Origin: Cupriavidus cauae
Lineage (GTDB): Bacteria > Pseudomonadota > Gammaproteobacteria > Burkholderiales > Burkholderiaceae
Assembly: GCF_008632125.1 (NCBI RefSeq)
Contig: NZ_VWRN01000053.1
Location: 310,001-374,000, forward strand
Reading direction: 5' to 3'
Length of the DNA stretch: 64,000 nucleotides
This document shows, piece after piece, positions 8,318 to 16,117 of the stretch. The first letter of the stretch is position 1; each line of letters opens with the position of its first letter. A program made the translations under genes and the position numbers. The notes under the pieces are model-generated. The model saw only the letters and a program-made list of their open reading frames with translations, was not told where the DNA came from and did not search any database.

Positions 8318-9558
8318 GAAGCCGCCAATCGTGGATCGGCGCGAACGATGGTTCTGTCGTCGATCGGCCAGTGCAGAACCGTCGCCAGCAGGCCCAGCGC
8401 AATCGCCAGCAGCCAGATGCTCAGGTACGACCCAGTGGCCTCGAACATGCGGCCACCAAGCCAGACACCGAAGAATGATCCCAACTGGTGGCCGAAGAAG
8501 ACGAAACCGAACAATGTGGTGATGTAGCGCACGCCGAAGATCTGAGACACCAGGCCATTGGTCAGCGGAACCGTCCCGAGCCAGAGGAACCCCATCACTA
8601 CAGCGAACAGGTAAACGCCCCATGTGCTGAGCGGCAGCAGGACGAACAGGGCCATCGCCACCGTGCGCGCCAGGTACAGGCCTGCAAGCAGGTACTTCCT
8701 GCGCAGCGTGCCACCCCAAAGCCCCAGCAGGTAGGTACCGGCCACATTGGTCAGCGCAATGATCGCCAGCGCGGCGACGGCATCGGTGGCGGCCAGGCCC
8801 CGGTCCAGCAGGTAGGCTGGGAGATGCGTGGCGATGAAGGCGAGTTGGAAGCCACAGGCCAGGAAGCCCAGGTTCAGCAGCCAGAAGCCGCGGTGGCGGA
8901 AGGCTTCACCGATCGCCGCCTTCATCGACAGCTCCGAGCCAACCGCCGCGTTCGAGATGCTTGCGTCGCGCATCGGGAACGCCAGCGGCAGCAGCAACGC
9001 CATGACCACAGACAGAATCAGCAGCGCACCCGTCCAGGCCCAACCGCCGATCAAGGCCTGCGCAACCGGGACCATGGCGAACTGCCCAAGGCCACCGATG
9101 GCGCCGGCCAGCCCCAGTGCCCAACTGCGGCGCTCAGCCGGCACGAGGCGGCTGAGAGCGCCGTAGATCGCACCGAATGCCGTGCCCGACAGCGCGATGC
9201 CGACGCACACGCCAGCGCCCAGAACAAAGGCCACGTGGCTGTGCGCCTGAACCATGAAGAAAAGCCCCAGCGCATAGAACACGAGTCCGCCCGCGATGAC
9301 CTTGGCCGAACCGTAGCGGTCGGCAATCATCCCGGTGAAGGGTTGAGCGAGACCCCAGGTCAGGTTCTGCACCGCCATCGCGAAGCCGAACATTTCGCGC
9401 GACCAGCCGCGATCCATCGTCACCGGCAGCAGAAACAAGCCTTGCACATGCCGCACACCGAGGGCCAGACCCATGATCAATCCTCCGGCCAGGATCGGAA
9501 TCCAGAGCGAATGACGCCCGTTTGCCGATGCTGTCGAGGGGGCGAGGTTCGTGTTCAT
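8314..9558 (-). CDS. MFS transporter
   Basis: 414 residues with 12 predicted hydrophobic segments. The start at 9558 gives 'MNTNLAPSTASANGRHSLWI' and overlaps the hydrolase stop by 4 bases. The MFS motif A region reads 'GMIADRYGSAKVIAGG' after helix 2, and a second copy-like loop 'GGTLRRKYLLAG' lies between the halves. The type resembles oxalate/formate antiporter or monocarboxylate MFS proteins. Substrate not identifiable. It sits in a seven-gene minus operon with a hydrolase, cupin and NTF2-like proteins, which suggests uptake or export of a small organic compound. Confidence 0.85.
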   Translation of the reverse strand: MNTNLAPSTASANGRHSLWIPILAGGLIMGLALGVRHVQGLFLLPVTMDRGWSREMFGFAMAVQNLTWGLAQPFTGMIADRYGSAKVIAGGLVFYALGLFFMVQAHSHVAFVLGAGVCVGIALSGTAFGAIYGALSRLVPAERRSWALGLAGAIGGLGQFAMVPVAQALIGGWAWTGALLILSVVMALLLPLAFPMRDASISNAAVGSELSMKAAIGEAFRHRGFWLLNLGFLACGFQLAFIATHLPAYLLDRGLAATDAVAALAIIALTNVAGTYLLGLWGGTLRRKYLLAGLYLARTVAMALFVLLPLSTWGVYLFAVVMGFLWLGTVPLTNGLVSQIFGVRYITTLFGFVFFGHQLGSFFGVWLGGRMFEATGSYLSIWLLAIALGLLATVLHWPIDDRTIVRADPRLAAS

Positions 9559-10517
9559 GTCGTGGCTCCCGCTGCTTGCGGATCGTCCGCAGGTCGATGC
9601 TTCAGTGCGCCGAGGGGGCGGGTCGGTGGCTCGCCGGTGCGCAACCAGTCCAGCGCCAGGGGCCACAGCGCCTCGCGGAAGCGCTCGTGGAAGAAGGCGA
9701 AATGGCCGATTTCGGCCTGCTCGATGGCCGCGGGAGCCAAGCGCAGGTGATGACGCTCGCTGCCGGTGTAGTAATCCAGCAGGCGGTCCAGCGCCGGGAC
9801 CGTGCCGAACGGATCGTCCTCGATGCCCAGCGCCAGGATCGGTGCGCGCACCTGGCCGAAGCGCCGTGCCAGCATTTCGGCTTCGGGCTCGCCTTCCAGT
9901 GTCTCCCGGCCGCGGCGCACCGTGCCCTCGAAGCGGGGACCCATGCGCGCCCAGTCCAGCGCCACGCCCTTGGGCGTGTCCTCCATCCATCCCAGGCGCT
10001 TGGCCGGCACGTAGCCAAGCACCCGCGCCAGCAGCGGCATGGCCACGTGCCAGCGCAGGAACATGGCGCGGCGCGCGGCGGGCGCATAGTCGCGCCAGTA
10101 GGCGTACTGCGCCCCCATGGTGAAGATACGCCGCACGCGGTGTGCGGACGCGGCCAGCCCGATCACGAAGCCCCCGGCGGAGTGGCCGACCACGTCGATC
10201 GGCTGGCCGGGGAATCGCCAGGCGAGGTACTGCAGCACACCCTCGAAATCGTGCTGCCCCCAGTCGATCCAGTCGGCCTGCAGCCGACGCAGCCCACGGT
10301 GTCGCGATTCGCCGATGCCGCGGTAGTCGTAGGTCACCACGTCCCATCCGTGGCTGTGGAGCCAGTCGGCAAAGCGCGCGTAGTACCGGCAGCGCACCGA
10401 GGTAGCCGCGTTGATGACCGCGACTGGATGCGGGCGTCGTGGATCGCAGGGACGGCGCCAGGCGAATCCACCCAGGGCATAGCCGTCGGCGGCGCGAATG
10501 TCGATGGCCTCAGCCAT
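9555..10517 (-). CDS. Alpha/beta hydrolase
   Basis: 320 residues. The nucleophile elbow 'VVGHSAGG' is at about residues 108-115, preceded by 'VVTYDYRGIGES' (oxyanion-hole side strand) and followed late by 'AEIGHFAFFHERF', whose His likely completes the triad; 'GIEDDPFG' supplies the acid. No signal peptide, so cytoplasmic. It overlaps the DUF1330 stop by 8 bases and the MFS start by 4. An esterase or lactonase role in processing the compound carried by the MFS is an inference. Confidence 0.82.
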   Translation of the reverse strand: MAEAIDIRAADGYALGGFAWRRPCDPRRPHPVAVINAATSVRCRYYARFADWLHSHGWDVVTYDYRGIGESRHRGLRRLQADWIDWGQHDFEGVLQYLAWRFPGQPIDVVGHSAGGFVIGLAASAHRVRRIFTMGAQYAYWRDYAPAARRAMFLRWHVAMPLLARVLGYVPAKRLGWMEDTPKGVALDWARMGPRFEGTVRRGRETLEGEPEAEMLARRFGQVRAPILALGIEDDPFGTVPALDRLLDYYTGSERHHLRLAPAAIEQAEIGHFAFFHERFREALWPLALDWLRTGEPPTRPLGALKHRPADDPQAAGATT

Positions 10518-10809
10518 TCACAGCGAGACCCTGGACCAGCAGCACCACGGCCTGCGCGCCGGCCTTGCGATCCTGGGCAATGCGTTGGTACTCGGCCGAT
10601 TCCGCCCAGTCATGGAAGGCGGCCTCGTCGGGAAAGGACATGAGCACGAGCTTCTGGTACGGCCAGGTGCCTTCGATGGTGCGAGGCTGCTCGTCCGCGG
10701 CCAGCAGACGTCCCCGGTGGTTGCGGAACACCTCCATGAAGCGGGCCTGGTAGCGGTCGTAGGCGGTCCGGTCGTGGATGGTGAGTTGAGCAATGGCGAA
10801 AACGGTCAT
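10510..10809 (-). CDS. DUF1330-type small protein
   Basis: 99 residues from ATG 10809 (MTVFAIAQLTIHDRTAYDRY). The pattern of an N-terminal beta strand, 'YDRYQARFMEVFRNHRGRLLA' and 'KLVLMSFPDEAAFHDWAESAEYQRIA' is typical of DUF1330 ferredoxin-like dimers. No enzyme role is known for most members. It overlaps the cupin gene by 4 bases and the hydrolase gene by 8. Confidence 0.82.
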   Translation of the reverse strand: MTVFAIAQLTIHDRTAYDRYQARFMEVFRNHRGRLLAADEQPRTIEGTWPYQKLVLMSFPDEAAFHDWAESAEYQRIAQDRKAGAQAVVLLVQGLAVNG

Positions 10810-11207
10810 GACGCAGGCTCCTCGTCGCGATGGCGATCCGGTTTGGCGGCCGAGGCCGAATCGATGCGGTCGCCCTGTGTGCTGGGGCTGGAGAACACCA
10901 GAAAATTCACGTCCTCGTCGCCACCATTGGCGGCGATGTGGCGAGTGCCGGCCGGGACATGTACGCCTTGACCGGCTTCCAGCAACACGTCCTGGTCGGG
11001 CGTGCTCAGGCGCAGGTGGCCACCGAGCACGTAGAAGAACTGGTGCGCCCTGGCGTGCCAGTGGGGTGCCTCGGCGCCGCCTGCGGGCATCCATTCCTGC
11101 CGCACCTGCATGTGTTGCAGTTCCAGCAGTCGCCAGCCCAGGCAGACCCCACCCCAGTCATAGCGGTTGCCGTCGTCGGGCCGGACGGCGCGCAGCAGCG
11201 CCGTCAT
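10806..11207 (-). CDS. Cupin-domain protein
   Basis: 133 residues. A single cupin barrel is shown by 'PHWHARAHQFFYVLGGHLRL' (metal-binding His-x-His plus a later acidic position replaced by Gln) at about residues 49-68 and 'EAGQGVHVPAGTRHIAANGG' (second cupin motif, His) at about 78-97. A small metal-dependent isomerase or sensor is possible. Start 11207 overlaps the NTF2-like stop by 4 bases. Confidence 0.8.
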   Translation of the reverse strand: MTALLRAVRPDDGNRYDWGGVCLGWRLLELQHMQVRQEWMPAGGAEAPHWHARAHQFFYVLGGHLRLSTPDQDVLLEAGQGVHVPAGTRHIAANGGDEDVNFLVFSSPSTQGDRIDSASAAKPDRHRDEEPAS

Positions 11208-11596
11208 GGCGTGCCCTCCTCGGCGGGGACGCCGTGCAGGGCCTCGCCATGGACCTGCCGTCCATTCTCGAAACGCATGATCTCGCACATGCGCGTGCGC
11301 TTGCCGCCGGCCTGCGCCACGTAATGGACGACGACGGTCTGCGCCTCGACGTCGCAGATGGCCGAGATGAGTTCGAACCGCAGGTCCGGCCTGTCGGCGA
11401 GCGCGGCCAGCCAGTATCGGCGCAGCGCGTCCTTTCCTTGTACCCGCGTGCCACCGGTATAGGGCTGGGCCAGCGCGCTCACGAACAGTGCGTCGTCGGC
11501 GTAGGCGGCCAACACCGCCGGCACGTCGCGCCGGTTCCAGTCATCGATCCAGGCCAGCGCATGGGCCCGGAGTTGATCATGGGAGAGTGTCGTCAT
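11204..11596 (-). CDS. NTF2/SnoaL-like protein
   Basis: 130 residues. 'ALAWIDDWNRRDVPAVLAAYADDALFVS' at residues 13-40 is the typical N-terminal helix pair of the SnoaL-like NTF2 fold, and 'GKDALRRYWLAALADRPDLRFELI' follows. Such proteins are isomerases, cyclases or binding proteins; which is not visible. A second NTF2-like gene of the same kind lies at 14119 in the neighbouring plus-strand group. Confidence 0.8.
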   Translation of the reverse strand: MTTLSHDQLRAHALAWIDDWNRRDVPAVLAAYADDALFVSALAQPYTGGTRVQGKDALRRYWLAALADRPDLRFELISAICDVEAQTVVVHYVAQAGGKRTRMCEIMRFENGRQVHGEALHGVPAEEGTP

Positions 11597-11600
11597 GGCA

Positions 11601-12194
11601 TCACATCCAGAAGAGAAGAACGGTCAGGGCGGCCAGGGTCGCCATGGCACGATTGACCACGCGAGCGACGGCGCGGTCGCGCAGCCAGGGCCGCAGGCCG
11701 GCGCCGAAGACGGCCCAGACCAGCATGCAGGGCAGTCCGATGGCGGCGAACACCAGGCTGACCACCAGCAGGCGCAGTGCGTAGCCTTCGCCCGGCGGCA
11801 GGAAGGTGGATACCACCGTCACCGAGATCAGCCAGGCCTTCGGATTGACGAACTGGAAGGCCAGCGCCTGCATGAAGCCGATGGGCCGGCCGGCTTCGGT
11901 CTCCTCCAGTTCGGCCGCGCGCCACAGGCGCGCGGCCAGCCAGAGCAGGTAGAGGCTGCCCACGACCTTCAATGCGACCTGCAGGCGAGGTTCGAGGGCA
12001 AACACCGCACCGAGGCCGGCGCCGGTGATCCCGAGCTGCACCATCACGCCCGCGGGGATGCCCAGCAGGTGCGGCCAGGTTCGGCCCAGGCCGAAGAGCA
12101 GGCCCGAGGACATCAGCATCACGTTGTTGGGACCGGGCGTGATCGACATGACGAAGGCGTAGACGATCAGCGCCACGAGGGCGGTATGTTCCAT
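11601..12194 (-). CDS. LysE/RhtB-family exporter
   Basis: 197 residues, about six hydrophobic segments. The family mark 'SITPGPNNVMLMSSGLLFG' is at residues 17-35, and 'GFMQALAFQFVNPKAWL' at about 107-123 is also typical. Members export amino acids or related compounds across the inner membrane. First gene of the minus operon running to 8180; divergent from the enoyl-CoA hydratase with a 231-base gap that holds no other gene and no clear operator. Confidence 0.88.
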   Translation of the reverse strand: MEHTALVALIVYAFVMSITPGPNNVMLMSSGLLFGLGRTWPHLLGIPAGVMVQLGITGAGLGAVFALEPRLQVALKVVGSLYLLWLAARLWRAAELEETEAGRPIGFMQALAFQFVNPKAWLISVTVVSTFLPPGEGYALRLLVVSLVFAAIGLPCMLVWAVFGAGLRPWLRDRAVARVVNRAMATLAALTVLLFWM

Positions 12195-12425
12195 GGGAGT
12201 TCGCTGGGACGGGGAGTACCGGGGCGTTGAGGGAAAGACGAGGCCCGTCCGCGAATTGATTCTGGGCCGGGCATGGCGTCGGCTCCAGCGAGAAATTTTC
12301 AGTCCCACCTGAGATATTCGCGCTTGGCCGCAAGCGTCATCGCGCAGCAGACTTCGCAGGTACTGCCCGGCGCTGCCGAATCGATGACGGCCCGGCACTT
12401 CGGGCGGTTCCTCGCAGGAGAACCC

Positions 12426-13229
12426 ATGTCTTCCGATTTCATTCGATGCGCGTCGCACCCAGACGGCTATGCCGAGTTGGTCATCGACCGGCCGGCAGCC
12501 CGCAACGCCCTGTGCCGCTCATTGACCGACGCGATGGCCGCGCACCTCGACAGGCTGGCGGCCGACGCCGCCGTGCGGGTGGTCCTGCTGCGCGCCGAAG
12601 GCGAACACTTCGCGGCCGGTGCCGATCTCAAGGAGATGCTCGGCATCAGCGCGGAGCAGGCGCGCGCCACTGACTTCGCCGGTTGCTGCGCGCCGCTGGG
12701 CACGTTCCCCAAGCCCGTGGTGGCGCTGGCGCAGGGCTTCGCGCTCGGCGGCGGCTGCGAACTGGTCGAGATGTGCGACATCGTGCTGGCGGCCGAGAAC
12801 GCCGTGTTCGGCCACCCGGAGGTTCGCGTCGGCACCATGCCCGGCGCAGGCGGCACCCAGCGCCTGCCGCGCCTGCTCGGCATGGCCAAGGCGCTGGACC
12901 TGCTGCTGACCGGGCGCCGCATGGACGCCCGGGAGGCCGAACGCAGCGGGCTGGTCTCGCGCATCGTGCCCCCCGACCATCTGCTCGAAGAGGGCCGCCG
13001 GCTCGCCGCCGACATGGCGTCGCTGTCGGGCGAGGTGCTGGTCCTGATCAAGCAGGCCGCGCGTGCCAGCGCCAGCCTGCCCATGGATGAAGGACTACGC
13101 CGCGAGCGGGCCGCCTTCCACCACACCCTTTCGCTGCCCGACCACGAGGAAGGCATGCGTGCATTCCTGGAGAAGCGGCCACCTCGATTCAACCCCCCTC
13201 TCCACTGCAAAGGAACCTTAGAACGATGA
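12426..13229 (+). CDS. Enoyl-CoA hydratase/isomerase family protein
   Basis: 267 residues from ATG 12426. Crotonase signatures: oxyanion hole 'GEHFAAGADLKEM' (about residues 58-70), and 'GFALGGGCELVEMCDIVLA' plus 'FGHPEVRVGTMPGAGGTQRLPRLLG' (about 103-145), with both catalytic glutamates of the hydratase pair apparently present (GCE and HPE). Hydrates enoyl-CoA in beta-oxidation or aromatic-acid breakdown. It overlaps the following thioesterase by 4 bases, a frequent partner in phenylacetate-like pathways. Confidence 0.88.
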   Translation: MSSDFIRCASHPDGYAELVIDRPAARNALCRSLTDAMAAHLDRLAADAAVRVVLLRAEGEHFAAGADLKEMLGISAEQARATDFAGCCAPLGTFPKPVVALAQGFALGGGCELVEMCDIVLAAENAVFGHPEVRVGTMPGAGGTQRLPRLLGMAKALDLLLTGRRMDAREAERSGLVSRIVPPDHLLEEGRRLAADMASLSGEVLVLIKQAARASASLPMDEGLRRERAAFHHTLSLPDHEEGMRAFLEKRPPRFNPPLHCKGTLER

Positions 13230-13684
13230 CCCAAGCCGCCCCATCCTTGCCGCTCGATCCCCAGGTCGAGCGAATCGTCCGCGACAGCTTCGCCCGCCAG
13301 GGCCTGATGCACCACCTGGGCGCCGAACTGCACGAGGTTGCGCGCGGACGGGTCAGCATCCGGTTGCCGTTCCGCGAAACCCTCACCCAGCAGCATGGCT
13401 ACTTCCATGCCGGGGGCACCAGCGCCATCGCCGACTCGGCCGGCGGCTACGCGGGCTTCACGTTGTTTCCACCGGACAGCTCCGTGCTGACCGTCGAGTT
13501 CAAGATCAACCTGCTCGCCCCCGCGCAGGGCGACTACCTCGAAGCGGTCGGCACGGTGGTGCGCTCCGGACGCACCCTGACCATCTGCCAACTCGAAGTT
13601 TTCGGCGTCACCGAACAGGGACGGGCCCAGGTGGCGCTCGGCCAGCAGACGCTGATCTGCCTGCAGGGCAAGCAGGATCGATGA
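13226..13684 (+). CDS. PaaI-like hotdog thioesterase
   Basis: 152 residues. The hotdog fold core is seen as 'TQQHGYFHAGGTSAIADSAGGYAGFTLF' (about residues 54-81), where the His-Gly...Gly pattern matches PaaI thioesterases, then 'LTVEFKINLLAPAQGDYLEAVG'. It would cleave acyl-CoA in the cytoplasm. Coupled by ATGA to the hydratase. Confidence 0.85.
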   Translation: MTQAAPSLPLDPQVERIVRDSFARQGLMHHLGAELHEVARGRVSIRLPFRETLTQQHGYFHAGGTSAIADSAGGYAGFTLFPPDSSVLTVEFKINLLAPAQGDYLEAVGTVVRSGRTLTICQLEVFGVTEQGRAQVALGQQTLICLQGKQDR

Positions 13685-13748
13685 CGTTTCCGGTGTCCGC
13701 GCAAGGATGCGCCCGGCGGCCAGTACCGCCATTCATGAAGGAGAACCC

Positions 13749-14087
13749 ATGACCTCAACCTCGACCCAAACCCTCGGGACCCTCGACACAACCCGCCGGC
13801 TGCGCGAACAGTCCACCGCTACCAAGGTGCTGGCGGTGCTGTTCGGCACCCTGGTGCTCACCGCGTCGTCCCACGTCAGCGTGCCTATGGTGCCGGTGCC
13901 GATGACCATGCAGACGCTGGCCGTCACGCTGGTCGGCGGCGCCTGGCTGGCCGCGATGGTTGGCGTGCAGAAAGCCATCGCCGTGGGCGTGGCCCCCTTC
14001 GTCCTCGGCGGCGTGCTCAAGTCGGTGCTTGGTGCAGCGCTGCTCAAGGCCATCGACAGCGGAACCCGCAAGGCGGCGCACCGATGA
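13749..14087 (+). pseudogene. bioY: Internally deleted biotin transporter BioY
   Basis: 112 residues where BioY normally has about 180-200. The first half follows BioY closely ('ATKVLAVLFGTLVLTASSHV' then 'PMVPVPMTMQTLAVTLVG', the S-component helix 1-2 region). It then jumps at about residue 72 straight into the C-terminal part ('GVAPFVLGGVLKSVLGAALL'). The four or so central helices, with the biotin-binding region, are missing while the reading frame is kept. It is unlikely to transport biotin. An in-frame deletion joining the ends is the simplest explanation; a functional mini-protein cannot be excluded. Confidence 0.72.
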
Positions 14088-14118
14088 CGCGCGTTCCGGC
14101 CCGGCCCGGTACATCACG

Positions 14119-14541
14119 ATGAACGCCCTCGATGCGGAGCAGGCGCGGCGCTTTGCGCAGGCGTGGCTGCCCGCCTGGACCGGCAACGATCCCCAGCGGC
14201 TGGCTGCCTTCTATTCGGAGGATGCCTTCTATCTCGACCCTGCCGTACCCCAAGGGCTGCGGGGAAAGCCCGCGTTGCTGGGCTATTTCGAGCGCCTGTT
14301 GGCGCGCAATCCAGCGTGGGTCTGGACGCAGGTCGAGGGCATCCCCATGCAGGATGGCTTCCTCAACAAATGGCGCGCGGACATCCCGGTTGGCGGCGAG
14401 GTGTTGACCGTGGTCGGCGTATGCCTGGTGCAACTGGACCACGCGGGCAAGATTCGCCGCAACGAGGTGTATTTCGACCGCAGCGACTGGATGACCAGGA
14501 TGGGAGCGGGATCGAAGCGGCAACAGGACGGAGGGCCATGA
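14119..14541 (+). CDS. NTF2-like protein
   Basis: 140 residues from ATG 14119. 'FAQAWLPAWTGNDPQRLAAF' and 'YSEDAFYLDPAVPQGLRGKPALLGYFERLLARNP' have the helix-strand pattern of SnoaL-like NTF2 proteins, with a C-terminal 'NEVYFDRSDWMTRM'. Small-molecule binding or isomerase roles are possible. It overlaps the next membrane-protein gene by 4 bases. Confidence 0.75.
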   Translation: MNALDAEQARRFAQAWLPAWTGNDPQRLAAFYSEDAFYLDPAVPQGLRGKPALLGYFERLLARNPAWVWTQVEGIPMQDGFLNKWRADIPVGGEVLTVVGVCLVQLDHAGKIRRNEVYFDRSDWMTRMGAGSKRQQDGGP

Positions 14542-15335
14542 GCGAGCAGCGGGCAGGAACCAGTTGGTGGATTGGGATCTATGTCTTCGTGGTGGAGCCG
14601 GTGCTCCTGGTGTCGGGTCTGATACTGGTGCTTGCGTTGCTGTCATCCCTGCGCGCGGCCCCTGGCCCCGCCAGACTGGCTGCCACGGTCTTCCTCGTCA
14701 CCTTCGTCATGGGGCTCATGGTCCTGGCCCGACAGTATGGACGCCGCCTGCGCTGGCGACGCAGGCACATGCCCTTGCCTCGCTTCCCGGCGACGCTGCG
14801 CATTCCCATCGCGCGCGCCGCGTGGTGGGAAGTGCTGGTCATGGGCATGGGGATCGTGTTCCCTCTGCTGGTCGTCGCGCTGCCGCCCCTCGTCAGGGAC
14901 ATCCACGAGACGGACCCTGTCGTGCTCCCCCTTGCGCTGGGCGGCGTCATCCTGGCCGTGGCGCTCACACGGGCGATCGTGCGAACACTCGTGCGGCGCT
15001 TGCGTCGCCTCGATCCACCCGCCGACCTCGTGGCCGATGCCCTCGGCCTCACGCGCGAAGGCCCCCAGCGGGTCTTCGTTCCCTGGCAGGCGATACGGGC
15101 CATCGAACATGCGAAGTTCCGAATCTGGAACTCGCACCTACACCTACTGGCGCTGAAAGTCGATGATCCGCATCGATATGGCCTGGACACCAGTCGCTTC
15201 CAACGGCTGATGCTCAGGGGCACCACCGACGAACGCGGCATGAACGTCGGGCTCGTCAACCTGAGCGGCTACATGCCTTCGCCATCGGACAGCGTGCGCG
15301 CCCTCCGCGACTACTGGGCCTCGGCGAGGCCATGA
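14538..15335 (+). CDS. Membrane protein with a PH-like C-terminal domain
   Basis: 265 residues from ATG 14538. Hydrophobic helices lie at about residues 10-35, 45-60, 93-112 and 126-146. The C-terminal soluble part ('ALGLTREGPQRVFVPWQAI', then 'HLHLLALKVDDP') looks like the bacterial PH-type fold seen in membrane proteins of unknown role. I cannot name a function. Its last 25 bases overlap the end of the converging DsbA-like gene (15311), which marks the junction of the cargo block with the conjugation region. Confidence 0.65.
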   Translation: MSEQRAGTSWWIGIYVFVVEPVLLVSGLILVLALLSSLRAAPGPARLAATVFLVTFVMGLMVLARQYGRRLRWRRRHMPLPRFPATLRIPIARAAWWEVLVMGMGIVFPLLVVALPPLVRDIHETDPVVLPLALGGVILAVALTRAIVRTLVRRLRRLDPPADLVADALGLTREGPQRVFVPWQAIRAIEHAKFRIWNSHLHLLALKVDDPHRYGLDTSRFQRLMLRGTTDERGMNVGLVNLSGYMPSPSDSVRALRDYWASARP

Positions 15336-16105
15336 CGGCGACCACGGACCGCCGTGCCGGCGGCGTCGGCGGCACCCACTGAACGAGCGTCCGGCCTGTC
15401 CGGCGATGCAACCAGATCGAGCGCCGACAGCAGCGCATCGCCCTCGACCGGACCGTGCAGCAGCAGCGATTTCCCGGTCAGGTCGTCGTCAAGCCGCACG
15501 GTGGGCGTGGCGTTGATACCGCTGCGCAGGGCCTCGTCGGCCTGCGCGCGAACGATGGCTGCAGGGCGATCGCTTTCCAGGCAGGCCCGGATGGCGGTCG
15601 TCAGACCTGGCCAGGCCTGATCGGTGGGCAGCCCCTGGCCATCGCCCCGGGTGTTCTGGTAGAGCCATGCGATGGCACCGAAGAAGGCCTCGTGGCCTTG
15701 CGCTTCGCCTGCGCACTCGGCCACGCGGGCCAGCCGACTCGCCTCGGGATCGTGCATCGCCAGCGGCAGGTGATGCCACCGCAGGCTGGCTTCGGGATGG
15801 GCATCGATCCAGGCCATCAGGGTCGGGTAGTAGGCCTTGCAGAACGGACACTCCAAGTCGGCGTACAGCGTCAGCGTGAAGCGCGCATCGGCTGGGCCGT
15901 GACGCCAGGGTGGGCCGGCCGGATGCGCCTGCGCGACCTCGGGCCACGTGTGCGGTGCCGGCGCACCGGGCGTGCGGTACAGGAGCCAGCCCAGCAGGCC
16001 GGCTACAAGGATGCCGGCGACCACCCAGGGCAGCCGTGGCATGCGCCCGGCGCGCTTGCGAATGGCCTGGGACCGGCTCGGCAAGGTGGTTCGCTTCGAG
16101 GACAT
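15311..16105 (-). CDS. DsbA-like thioredoxin-fold protein of the ICE T4SS
   Basis: 264 residues. One N-terminal membrane anchor ('LPWVVAGILVAGLLGWLLYR', about residues 25-44) precedes a periplasmic thioredoxin domain with the CPFC active site in 'LYADLECPFCKAYYPTLMAW' (about 80-99) and the cis-Pro region 'GINATPTVRLDD'. ICEs of this family place such a disulfide oxidoreductase next to the TraC-like ATPase, probably to fold periplasmic T4SS subunits. Its C-terminal 8 codons overlap the opposite-strand membrane-protein gene. Confidence 0.85.
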   Translation of the reverse strand: MSSKRTTLPSRSQAIRKRAGRMPRLPWVVAGILVAGLLGWLLYRTPGAPAPHTWPEVAQAHPAGPPWRHGPADARFTLTLYADLECPFCKAYYPTLMAWIDAHPEASLRWHHLPLAMHDPEASRLARVAECAGEAQGHEAFFGAIAWLYQNTRGDGQGLPTDQAWPGLTTAIRACLESDRPAAIVRAQADEALRSGINATPTVRLDDDLTGKSLLLHGPVEGDALLSALDLVASPDRPDARSVGAADAAGTAVRGRRHGLAEAQ

Positions 16106-16117
16106 GACACGCTCCGG

